From assembly GCA_945837185.1 (NCBI GenBank), contig CAMAMZ010000061.1:1-11468 (forward strand): DNA of 11,468 nucleotides, written 5' to 3'. The position numbers were made by a program, and so were the translations under genes. Positions 1 to 7,234 of this stretch are shown one piece after another (position 1 is the first letter of the stretch; each line of letters opens with the position of its first letter). Below the pieces are notes generated by a model, which was not told the origin of the DNA, searched no databases, and worked only from the letters and a program-made list of their open reading frames with translations. Source of the stretch: an uncultured Bacteroidales bacterium (GTDB lineage Bacteria > Bacteroidota > Bacteroidia > Bacteroidales > Bacteroidaceae).

Positions 1-1
1 A

Positions 2-109
2 AGTCGTGAAGCAGTTGAGCTCTGTATCTATCCCCACTATTTCTCTACTGAGCCCTTTTTCTACTGCGCCGGTAAAATAGAAAAAATAGAAAGTGCAAAA
101 GTGAAATAG
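2..109 (+). CDS. Possible C-terminal fragment of an unidentified protein (5' end outside the window)
   Basis: One plus-strand frame is open from base 2 to a TAG at 107-109, giving about 35 residues that end in a charged tail (KIEKIESAKVK). I do not recognise the protein. The case for it being real is context: the frame ends just before a strong hairpin at 114-168, and the next gene arrives from the opposite strand, which is the usual layout for convergent genes sharing a terminator. The case against is that the piece is very short, rich in aromatic residues and Cys, and that the minus strand is also open here. Treat it as a tentative partial gene. Confidence 0.35.
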   Translation, partial: SREAVELCIYPHYFSTEPFFYCAGKIEKIESAKVK

Positions 110-113
110 ATAA

Positions 114-168
114 AGTCCTAAACTCAAGGCACAATATAGTAAAGGAGGAATGTGCCGAGTTTAGGACT
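114..168 (-). terminator. Long hairpin between convergent ends, possible bidirectional terminator
   Basis: The left arm (114-133: AGTCCTAAACTC, AA, GGCACA) is the exact reverse complement of the right arm (151-168: TGTGCC, GAGTTTAGGACT) apart from a 2-base AA bulge at 126-127. This gives 18 paired bases around a 17-base loop (134-150). It lies 31 bases past the phosphate transporter stop. Read on the minus strand it is followed by U-rich sequence (TTTATCTATTTC), whereas the plus side is followed by A-rich sequence, so termination of the transporter transcript is the better reading. The tail is not a clean U run, so a role in mRNA 3'-end stability is also possible. Confidence 0.6.
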
Positions 169-199
169 CATGAAAAAAGAAATAGTTGGAACTGAGTTA

Positions 200-2464
200 T
201 TATTCCATAAACTTTTTGGCTGCGCGCAATTGATGACGCATGTTACTCAGCAATTGCTGACTCTCTTGCAACAAGTTCAAATAGAGCAATGCAACCTGCA
301 AAGAAGCATTGTCGGTAATGCCTTGTATGCGGGTAATCTGCCTATGACGATACACGGAAAGTTCATCCTTCACATTATCGGCTGCTGCCAGCGTGTCGCG
401 ATAGGCATCGAACCTACCAGATGAGATTTGGTTTTCCGTGTCGCGCATCAATTCTACGATACGCATTTTGATGGGTTGATATTCATCTTTCAACTCCTGT
501 GCCAAGGGTGTAAAGTTGTTGTCGACATGTTCCTTTATAGGCTCCAACATGCGTTGCAAACAATAAATGTATTGTTGGCTGGCATTGACACCTACATGGA
601 ACCAGGTATTACGCTCAACAGCTATTTCAGCAGGCACACGACGCAAGGCAACCAATTGCTGACGGCGTAACTTGCGAAGACGTTCTTTTGCTGAACGTAG
701 TTGTCGCATCGTGCGACGTAAAGGCGAAGGACGATGCTGCTCAAACCCATCGAGCAACTGTTGATAGGCAGACAAAGCAAAACCAGCAGACTCACTTTGT
801 GTACGACGTACATACTTCTTCAACAAATCCCATACTATCTCAGGATCTTCCGTACGCATCATCAAGCGATACACTTCTTCACTTTCGGCATCAGCGCCCT
901 TTGCGGAACCTTTACGAGCAGAACGACTGAGAAGATAGATAACCAGTGCGATAAACGCAAGTTGCACAACCAACCCACCATAGTACATGGAAAGGCATAT
1001 CAATGCACAAGCCGTGAAAGCCGCACCTGCAGTGATGAACCAACCACCTATCACAGAGATGACACCTGTTACACGGAACACGGCACTCTCCCTACTCCAT
1101 GCCCTATCGGCCAAAGATGTACCCATGGCAACCATGAAAGTGACATAGGTTGTGGACAAAGGCAATTTAAACGTTGTACCAAGGGCAATCAACATAGAAG
1201 CCAACACCAGATTGACAGCGGCTCTTACCACATCGAAGGCAGGACGGTTTTCTTCTATTTCGCTATTGACAGTAAATCTGCTGTCAATCCATACACCTAC
1301 ACGCTGCAATACCGGTACATGCTGCACCAAATTTGCCAAATTATCACTGGCATGTTGAACGGTACGCACGATGGCCCGTGCCGCACGCGATGAGCCAAAC
1401 ATTTCGTCGCCTTCATCCTGACGTGACAAATCGACCGAGGTCTGGATAACTTTCTTGGCTTTTTTCGAAGTGGCCATTGCTACTATCATAATCACACCCG
1501 CCAAGAGCAAATAGCCAGGAGGTGTGCTGGCCGAATCCATGAGAACCGTCATACGGTAATCGTCGGGGCTGACACCGGAAGACAATCCATGGAAGAGATA
1601 GTCTTGATAGGCATCGAGTCCGGCCAAAGGCACACCGATAAAGTTTACAAGGTCGTTGCCGGCAAATGCCATGGCCAGTGCAAAAGTACCCATCAGTACC
1701 ACAACACGGAACACATTGACACGAAGCACATGAAGAACACCCATCAATAAAGTTGCTCCTGCAAAGACAGCCGAAAGCAATACCGGTGTATGCTCTGAGG
1801 TCCATGTTCTGAAGTCAGAAGAAAGATAGGGCGACTTGCCCAGGCCTTTGATAAAGATAAAATAGGCTAATGCTGTGAATGCCAAGCCTCCGAACAGGGC
1901 AACAAAGACACCCGACGAGCGTTTGTAATGGAAGGTGAAAATGACACGCGCAAGCCATTGCACCAACATACCGAATACAAAGGCTACGGCCACTGAGACG
2001 AAAATGGCAATAATCACACTTAACGCCTTGTCGGTATTCAACAGTTCGTTAAAGGTCAGACTGCTGTCGCCCGTCATTTTCACAACAGCCAAGATGAAAG
2101 AAGCTCCCAACAATTCAAACACCAACGATACCGTGGTGGAAGTGGGCATACCTAAAGAATTAAACACATCGAGAACGATGACATCGGTTACCATCACCGC
2201 CAAAAAGAGCACCATCACCTCTGTGAGAGAAAAATAACAAGGGGTCATGATACCATGGCGCGCAACATCCATCATGCCAGAAGACATCACAGCACCTACT
2301 ACCACACCACATGAAGCCACAAGCAAAATGGTACGGAAGGTGGCCACCCGCGCTCCTACTGCCGATTGCATAAAGTTAACCGCATCGTTGCTCACTCCTA
2401 CAAAGAGGTCGAATATCGCCAAGCAAAGTAAGAAAACGACGATAAGTAGAAAAATTGCACTCAT
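200..2464 (-). CDS. pit: PiT-family inorganic phosphate transporter with C-terminal PhoU-like helical domain
   Basis: This is an inner-membrane carrier of the PHO4/PiT family (754 aa), which imports phosphate with a coupled cation. Both inverted PHO4 signature halves are visible: SNDAVNF at residues 25-31 and AGNDLVNF at 268-275, each with the conserved Asn-Asp pair, plus the paired helix motifs GMPTSTT (105-111) and LPLSTTY (434-440). Hydrophobic segments fill residues 1-200, 225-335 and 410-512. From about 515 the protein turns hydrophilic and helical with many Arg/Lys/Glu/Gln, to the C-terminus. By analogy this is a cytosolic PhoU/DUF47-like bundle, a regulatory add-on I believe is normal for the long Bacteroidota PiT form. 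The ATG at 2464 starts directly at the first membrane helix. The gene is transcribed alone, divergently from cysE. Cation (H+ or Na+) and affinity cannot be read from the sequence. Confidence 0.93.
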   Translation of the reverse strand: MSAIFLLIVVFLLCLAIFDLFVGVSNDAVNFMQSAVGARVATFRTILLVASCGVVVGAVMSSGMMDVARHGIMTPCYFSLTEVMVLFLAVMVTDVIVLDVFNSLGMPTSTTVSLVFELLGASFILAVVKMTGDSSLTFNELLNTDKALSVIIAIFVSVAVAFVFGMLVQWLARVIFTFHYKRSSGVFVALFGGLAFTALAYFIFIKGLGKSPYLSSDFRTWTSEHTPVLLSAVFAGATLLMGVLHVLRVNVFRVVVLMGTFALAMAFAGNDLVNFIGVPLAGLDAYQDYLFHGLSSGVSPDDYRMTVLMDSASTPPGYLLLAGVIMIVAMATSKKAKKVIQTSVDLSRQDEGDEMFGSSRAARAIVRTVQHASDNLANLVQHVPVLQRVGVWIDSRFTVNSEIEENRPAFDVVRAAVNLVLASMLIALGTTFKLPLSTTYVTFMVAMGTSLADRAWSRESAVFRVTGVISVIGGWFITAGAAFTACALICLSMYYGGLVVQLAFIALVIYLLSRSARKGSAKGADAESEEVYRLMMRTEDPEIVWDLLKKYVRRTQSESAGFALSAYQQLLDGFEQHRPSPLRRTMRQLRSAKERLRKLRRQQLVALRRVPAEIAVERNTWFHVGVNASQQYIYCLQRMLEPIKEHVDNNFTPLAQELKDEYQPIKMRIVELMRDTENQISSGRFDAYRDTLAAADNVKDELSVYRHRQITRIQGITDNASLQVALLYLNLLQESQQLLSNMRHQLRAAKKFME

Positions 2465-2514
2465 TGATTACATATATTTTATAGGTTTAAAATCAACATG
2501 ATTTCTTTTGCGGG

Positions 2515-2522
2515 CAAAGGTA
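2515..2522 (-). promoter_or_regulatory. Bacteroidota-type -7 box for the phosphate transporter gene
   Basis: On the minus strand these bases read TACCTTTG, a perfect match to the Bacteroidota primary-sigma -7 consensus TAnnTTTG. Transcription would begin near 2508, leaving a leader of roughly 45 bases before the ATG at 2464. A TTTG (CAAA on the plus strand, 2537-2540) lies upstream but only 14 bases away, shorter than the usual -33 to -7 gap, so the -33 element is uncertain. Confidence 0.55.
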
Positions 2523-2648
2523 GGAAACCGACATTACAAAAGCGTGAACACGGTATTACAATGAGGTTACAATCCGAGCGCTGTTGTTTTTTTATGTTTT
2601 TACACGCTTTTCTGATACAGAACTTGTCTATTTCTGACAGAAAATTCG

Positions 2649-2656
2649 TAACTTTG
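2649..2656 (+). promoter_or_regulatory. Bacteroidota-type -7 box for the cysE-rlmL-dpp4-purD gene train
   Basis: TAACTTTG matches the TAnnTTTG consensus exactly and sits 28 bases before the cysE ATG at 2685. A partial -33 element (CTTG, 2623-2626) lies 22 bases upstream, a reasonable gap. Transcription would start near 2662, giving a leader of about 20-25 bases. No riboswitch or long leader fits between, so the sequence gives no sign of cysteine-responsive attenuation here. Confidence 0.6.
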
Positions 2657-2684
2657 CCCCATTAAAAAATTATTGATACACCAG

Positions 2685-3593
2685 ATGAGTACTCCCCTTT
2701 CGACTCATATCCTGACACAAGCCATTGAATCTTTGGCAGAAAAAGATTCGCTGAAAGGTTTGTTTCATGAACATCGTGACGGTTTTCCGTTACCTTCGGG
2801 CACCATGCTCGAAGAGATTGTACAATTAGCACGCTCCATCCTTTTTCCCGGATACTATGGTAATTCATCTGTCAACATGCAGACCATCCGTTATCGTATA
2901 GGCGTAGATGTTGAACGCTTACACCAACTGCTTTGCCAACAGATAATGGCTGGATTGTGTTTTGCCGAAGACCACCATGACTGCCCAAGTACAAACAAAG
3001 AGGTGAAACAGCAGGCTGAGGTTATTGCTACGCAACTCATCGCACGCTTACCGACAATCCGCCGTATTCTGGCTACAGATATTGTAGCAGCCTACAATGG
3101 CGATCCCGCAGCAACCACAACAGCTGAAGTCATTGCTTGTTATCCGGTTATCAAGGCACTCACCATTTATCGTGTAGCCCATGAACTGGCATTGCTCGGT
3201 GTACCACTCATTCCCCGAATGCTCACCGAAATGGCTCACTCAGAAACAGGCATTGACATTCATCCTGATGCCACCATAGGCAGCTATTTCACCATTGACC
3301 ACGGTACAGGGGTAGTGATTGGGGCAACCTGCATTATTGGTGATAATGTGAAACTTTATCAGGGAGTGACGTTGGGGGCAAAGAGCTTTCCGCTGGACGA
3401 ACAAGGAAATCCCATCAAAGGCATTGCCCGACACCCTATTCTCGAAGACGGAGTTATCGTATATGCCAATGCTACCATACTCGGGCGTATCACCATTGGT
3501 AAAGGCTGCGTGGTAGGCGCAAACACCTGGGTTATGGAAGACATGGCGCCAGAAACTATCAAGAACAATCAATATATTTATCATAAGAAATAA
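2685..3593 (+). CDS. cysE: Serine O-acetyltransferase (EpsC/CysE type)
   Basis: Transfers acetyl from acetyl-CoA to serine, giving O-acetylserine, the direct precursor of cysteine. The 302-residue protein has an N-terminal helical region (about 1-125), the family segment TDIVAAYNGDPAA (131-143), then a left-handed beta-helix of hexapeptide repeats from about 188. The active-site stretch IDHGTG (204-209) holds the Asp-His pair expected for catalysis; a second conserved His is in DIHPDATIG (191-199). The long N-terminus fits the EpsC/plant-like long form rather than a short CysE. I chose ATG 2685 over an in-frame TTG four codons upstream (2673), because ATG is the stronger start and the TTG would leave a leader of only about 10 bases. 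The stop shares its last A with the next ATG (TAATG), which suggests translational coupling. No cysK is nearby. Confidence 0.92.
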   Translation: MSTPLSTHILTQAIESLAEKDSLKGLFHEHRDGFPLPSGTMLEEIVQLARSILFPGYYGNSSVNMQTIRYRIGVDVERLHQLLCQQIMAGLCFAEDHHDCPSTNKEVKQQAEVIATQLIARLPTIRRILATDIVAAYNGDPAATTTAEVIACYPVIKALTIYRVAHELALLGVPLIPRMLTEMAHSETGIDIHPDATIGSYFTIDHGTGVVIGATCIIGDNVKLYQGVTLGAKSFPLDEQGNPIKGIARHPILEDGVIVYANATILGRITIGKGCVVGANTWVMEDMAPETIKNNQYIYHKK

Positions 3594-5089
3594 TGGAATC
3601 TGAATTGATCGCCAAGACTTTCATGGGGTTGGAACCCGTCTTGGCACAGGAACTCACCCAACTGGGTGCCAACAACGTACAGATAGGCCGAAGAATGGTA
3701 TCCTTCACCGGCGACAAAGAAATGATGTATAGAGCAAACTTTCAGCTCCATACAGCTATCAGAGTACTAAAACCTATTAAGCATTTCAAGGCCCAGTCGG
3801 CCGATGATGTATATGAAGCGGTGAAAGACATCGACTGGAGTCAATATATTCTGGAAGGAAAGACTTTTTCGGTAGACTCTGTAGTGTATTCGGAAGAATT
3901 CCGCAATTCGCGTTTCGTCACTTACAAAGTAAAAGATGCTATCGTTGACCAATTCCGTGAACATACAGGAAAACGACCCAATATATCTGTGGCAAATCCT
4001 GATATTCGTCTGCATATTCATATTGCAGAAGACAAAGCCACACTATGTCTTGACTCTTCAGGCGAATCGCTCCACAGAAGAGGGTACAGACAAGAAAGCG
4101 TGGAAGCACCTTTGAATGAGGTGCTGGCTGCTGGTATGATTCTTCTTTCAGGTTGGAAAGGCGAACGCGACTTCATCGACCCTATGTGTGGCTCTGGAAC
4201 ACTCCTTATTGAAGCTGCATTGATTGCCCGCAACATGAGTCCCGGTATTTTCCGCAAAGAGTTTGCCTTCGAGAAATGGCCCGACTTTGACCAAGATTTG
4301 TTTGACACCATCTATAATGATGACTCGCAAGAGCGCGAATTCACGCATCATATTTATGGCTATGATGTGGACATGAAGGCTGTGAACACCGCTCGGCTCA
4401 ATGTGAGGGCCGCTGGTTTCTTAAAGGACATCACAGTAGAGCAGGCTGACTTTAAGGATTTCACCAATCCGAAGGAGAAGAGTATTATCATTACAAACCC
4501 ACCTTATGGTGAGCGTATCTCTACACCAAACCTGCTTGGCACTTATAAGATGATAGGAGAACGGCTAAAGCATCAATTCTCGGGTAATGAGGCATGGATT
4601 CTTTCCTATCGCGAAGAGTGTTTCGAACAGATTGGTTTGAAGCCTTCCATCAAGATTCCGGTATTCAACGGAAGCTTGGAATGTGAGTTTAGGAAGTATA
4701 CGCTTTTTGAAGGCAGAATGAAAGAGTTCCGCTCGGAAGGAGGCATCGTAAAGTCTGAATCGGAAAAGGCTGCCATGGCTGAGAAACATCGCTTCAAGAA
4801 AGAACGCGAGTTCAAGAAGCGACTCAGTGAGCAGGAAGAAAATGAAGAGGCAGATATTCGTTCGTTCAAATTTCATTCGTTTGAACACAAAATACCTGAT
4901 TTCAAGAAGAAGGACCGCGAGTCACGCAGTTTCCGTAAGGATAGCTTTGGCAAAGACGCAGACAAACGAGGCAAACGGGCTGGCAAAGACGGATGGCGCA
5001 ACAACGGTGGCAAGGAAGGTCAACGAAACAACAAAACTACCAGGAAAGGAGGACGTAACAACTATGGCGATTACAACGATGCTGAATAG
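3593..5089 (+). CDS. rlmL: THUMP-domain class I SAM-dependent rRNA methyltransferase (RlmL-like half)
   Basis: Predicted to methylate guanine N2 in 23S rRNA, by homology to the N-terminal half of E. coli RlmKL (m2G2445). The 498-residue protein has a ferredoxin-like/THUMP region (about 1-155), then a Rossmann methyltransferase domain: SAM-binding DPMCGSGT (196-203), acidic motif GYDVDMKAV (256-264), motif QADFKDF (284-290) and catalytic TNPPYGER (301-308), the NPPY form used on exocyclic amines. The RlmK half is absent. From about residue 375 to the end there is a tail of more than 120 residues full of Lys, Arg, Glu and later Gly/Asn, probably disordered and RNA-binding. The start overlaps the cysE stop by one base, and the 3' end overlaps the next gene. 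Exact target base is inference; older annotations may call it an N6-adenine DNA methylase. Confidence 0.88.
   Translation: MESELIAKTFMGLEPVLAQELTQLGANNVQIGRRMVSFTGDKEMMYRANFQLHTAIRVLKPIKHFKAQSADDVYEAVKDIDWSQYILEGKTFSVDSVVYSEEFRNSRFVTYKVKDAIVDQFREHTGKRPNISVANPDIRLHIHIAEDKATLCLDSSGESLHRRGYRQESVEAPLNEVLAAGMILLSGWKGERDFIDPMCGSGTLLIEAALIARNMSPGIFRKEFAFEKWPDFDQDLFDTIYNDDSQEREFTHHIYGYDVDMKAVNTARLNVRAAGFLKDITVEQADFKDFTNPKEKSIIITNPPYGERISTPNLLGTYKMIGERLKHQFSGNEAWILSYREECFEQIGLKPSIKIPVFNGSLECEFRKYTLFEGRMKEFRSEGGIVKSESEKAAMAEKHRFKKEREFKKRLSEQEENEEADIRSFKFHSFEHKIPDFKKKDRESRSFRKDSFGKDADKRGKRAGKDGWRNNGGKEGQRNNKTTRKGGRNNYGDYNDAE
5045..5052 (+). promoter_or_regulatory. Shine-Dalgarno-like AAAGGAGG inside the rlmL tail, upstream of the peptidase start
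   Basis: AAAGGAGG lies 11 bases before ATG 5064 and 26 bases before ATG 5079. Strong SD sequences are uncommon in Bacteroidota, so this may simply encode the Lys-Gly-Gly tail of the upstream protein. If it is used, it favours the longer peptidase start at 5064. Confidence 0.3.
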
Positions 5090-7211
5090 GATATTGCTAA
5101 CCGGCATATTGCTGATGACAATGGGAACGGTGATGGCACAGAAGGAGTTTACTTTGGAGGATTTGGACTACGGAGGGAGCAATTACCGCAATATGATTCC
5201 CGCCAACCGAACCTACCGTTGGTGGGGTGACGAGTTGGTAAGGATAGATGGTGACAACTGTTTTTTGGTAGACAAACGCTCAGGTAAGGAGACTACACTT
5301 TTTACACGCGGTGATTTGGCTACATGGACAGGAGAAGAAGCCCTAAGACTGGCAGGACTGCAGTTTCCATACGCAAACCAACCGATAGCCATGATCGTTA
5401 CGGGAAAGGCGCGGATGCTCATAGATTTTAAGAAGAAACAAACTGTTTGGACAACTACACAAGGTGAATGGCAGGCTGTAGCATGGTGTGCCGCTTCACG
5501 TGCCACAGCATTTGTAAAGGATTGTCAGCTTTATGTGAGAGATGCAGAAGGCAAGGAACGACAATTAACGACAGATGGTTCAAGAGAGATTGTGTACGGT
5601 CAAAGCGTGCATCGCGATGAGTTTGGCATCGTGTCTGGATTGTTCTGGAGTCCCAACGGAAAGCGACTGGCCTTCTATCGTATGGACCAAAGTATGGTGG
5701 CCGACTACCCACAGGTAGATATTTTCCCGCGTGTCGCAACCTATAACCCCGATAAATATCCTATGGCGGGAGAAACCTCGCATCAGGTTACAGTGGGTGT
5801 TTATGATGTGGAAACAGGCAAGACGATTTATTTGCAGGCAGGTAATCCTACCGACCGCTATTTTACGAACATTGCATGGAATCCTGACGGAAACTCACTC
5901 TACATGTTTGAGTTAAATAGAGACCAGAATGATTGCCGACTGATGCGCTACAATGCGGAAACAGGAGCCTCGATGGGTGAACTTTATCGGGAAACGCATG
6001 CCAAATATGTTGAGCCGCTCCACCCTATCCTTTTCTTGCCCTGGGACGCAAGCAAGTTTATCATGCAGAGCCAAAAAGACGGATATAACCATCTTTATCT
6101 CATGAGCAGCGAAGGAAAGGAACTGCAACAGCTCACAAAAGGCAACTGGGTGGTGCAAGACATATTGGGATTCGACACTGCACAGAAGAGTCTGATTATC
6201 CTTTCCAACGAAGGCAGTCCGATACAACATTGTATCACACGTGTGGATATGAAAACCAATAAACGCACGCCCCTCGGTGAACAGAAGGGATGGCACTACC
6301 CGCTCCTCTCTGCCAACGGACAGTTTATGGCCGACTGGTATTCTGCTCCAGACACACCCCGTAACATCGACCTCATTGACACACGTAAGGGCACAACAAA
6401 GCGTCTCTTCACGGCTCCCGACCCATGGGAAGGCTATAAGGTTCCCACTTATGAATGTGGCACCTTAAAGGCTGCCGATGGCAACACGGACCTCTATTGG
6501 CGTATGGTAAAACCCGCAGATTTCGACCCACAGCGGAAATACCCTACTATTATATATGTATACGGAGGACCCCACGCTCATAACGTAGATGCCAGTTGGC
6601 ACTACCGTGCAAGGCCATGGGAAACATACATGGCACAAAAAGGGTATATCCTGTTTATTCTTGACAATAGAGGAAGCGAGAACCGCGGGCGCGATTTTGA
6701 GCAGGTTACATTCAGACAGCTTGGTCAGGTGGAGATGCAAGACCAAATGGAGGGCGTACGTTATCTGAAATCACTACCCTACATTGATGCCAATCGCATA
6801 GGCGTTCACGGCTGGAGTTTTGGTGGTTTTATGACGATATCGCTCATCACAAACTATCCTGATGTCTTTAAAGTAGGTGTGGCAGGTGGCCCTGTAATTG
6901 ACTGGAAATACTATGAGGTGATGTATGGGGAACGCTATATGGACACACCGCAGAACAACCCGGAAGGCTATGCCAAAACGTCACTCCTGAATAAGGCAAA
7001 AGACCTCAAGGGCAAACTGCAGGTGATTATAGGATATAACGATCCTACATGTGTGCCACAACACAGTCTGAGTTTTCTGAGTGCATGTATACAAGCCGGC
7101 ACGCAACCCGACTTCTTCGTATATCCAGGACAAGGACACAACATGCGAGGCAACCAAAGTGTACATTTGCACGAACGTATTACCCAATATTTTGAAGACT
7201 ATCTCAAATAA
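5079..7211 (+). CDS. dpp4: Secreted S9B peptidase, dipeptidyl peptidase IV type
   Basis: A serine exopeptidase that removes X-Pro or X-Ala dipeptides from peptide N-termini, probably in the periplasm, supporting growth on peptides. From ATG 5079 it has 710 residues. Residues 1-20 form a signal peptide (Arg at 4, hydrophobic core, cleavage expected after V-M-A before QKEF). A beta-propeller DPPIV_N region follows (about 80-460), containing HRDEFGI, FWSPNGKRLAFYRMDQS and other family strings. The C-terminal alpha/beta-hydrolase domain carries YGGPHAH, the nucleophile motif GWSFGG (S580), the acid in GYNDP (D655) and the base in GQGHNM (H687), so the triad is complete. An alternative ATG at 5064 adds MAITT and has an SD-like AAAGGAGG upstream; I prefer 5079 because the shorter n-region gives a cleaner signal peptide. 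Either start overlaps rlmL. Substrate specificity is inferred from family. Confidence 0.9.
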   Translation: MLNRILLTGILLMTMGTVMAQKEFTLEDLDYGGSNYRNMIPANRTYRWWGDELVRIDGDNCFLVDKRSGKETTLFTRGDLATWTGEEALRLAGLQFPYANQPIAMIVTGKARMLIDFKKKQTVWTTTQGEWQAVAWCAASRATAFVKDCQLYVRDAEGKERQLTTDGSREIVYGQSVHRDEFGIVSGLFWSPNGKRLAFYRMDQSMVADYPQVDIFPRVATYNPDKYPMAGETSHQVTVGVYDVETGKTIYLQAGNPTDRYFTNIAWNPDGNSLYMFELNRDQNDCRLMRYNAETGASMGELYRETHAKYVEPLHPILFLPWDASKFIMQSQKDGYNHLYLMSSEGKELQQLTKGNWVVQDILGFDTAQKSLIILSNEGSPIQHCITRVDMKTNKRTPLGEQKGWHYPLLSANGQFMADWYSAPDTPRNIDLIDTRKGTTKRLFTAPDPWEGYKVPTYECGTLKAADGNTDLYWRMVKPADFDPQRKYPTIIYVYGGPHAHNVDASWHYRARPWETYMAQKGYILFILDNRGSENRGRDFEQVTFRQLGQVEMQDQMEGVRYLKSLPYIDANRIGVHGWSFGGFMTISLITNYPDVFKVGVAGGPVIDWKYYEVMYGERYMDTPQNNPEGYAKTSLLNKAKDLKGKLQVIIGYNDPTCVPQHSLSFLSACIQAGTQPDFFVYPGQGHNMRGNQSVHLHERITQYFEDYLK

Positions 7212-7234
7212 TAATCCAACACACAACATATAAA

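Noticed and set aside
1..109. Minus-strand frame reading IVGIDTE, reminiscent of the first motif of DnaQ-like 3'-5' exonucleases
   Set aside because: The residues after the motif (LNCFTT) do not fit the family, the part before it is an implausible aromatic-rich string, and no good start codon was found. The match is short enough to be chance.
734..1393. 219-codon plus-strand open frame opposite the phosphate transporter
   Set aside because: It lies antisense to a clearly real transporter gene, has odd composition (many Cys, His, Thr, Gln) and no domain-like pattern, so it is a shadow of the minus-strand coding.
2673..2684. TTG start four codons upstream of the cysE ATG
   Set aside because: It would lie only about 10 bases after the predicted transcription start and ATG 2685 is a normal start; the extra residues IHQ add nothing recognisable.
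4827..5078. 84-codon upstream extension of the peptidase frame inside rlmL
   Set aside because: The extension is basic and low in family likeness, reads the rlmL tail in another frame, and would bury the clear signal peptide in the interior of the protein.
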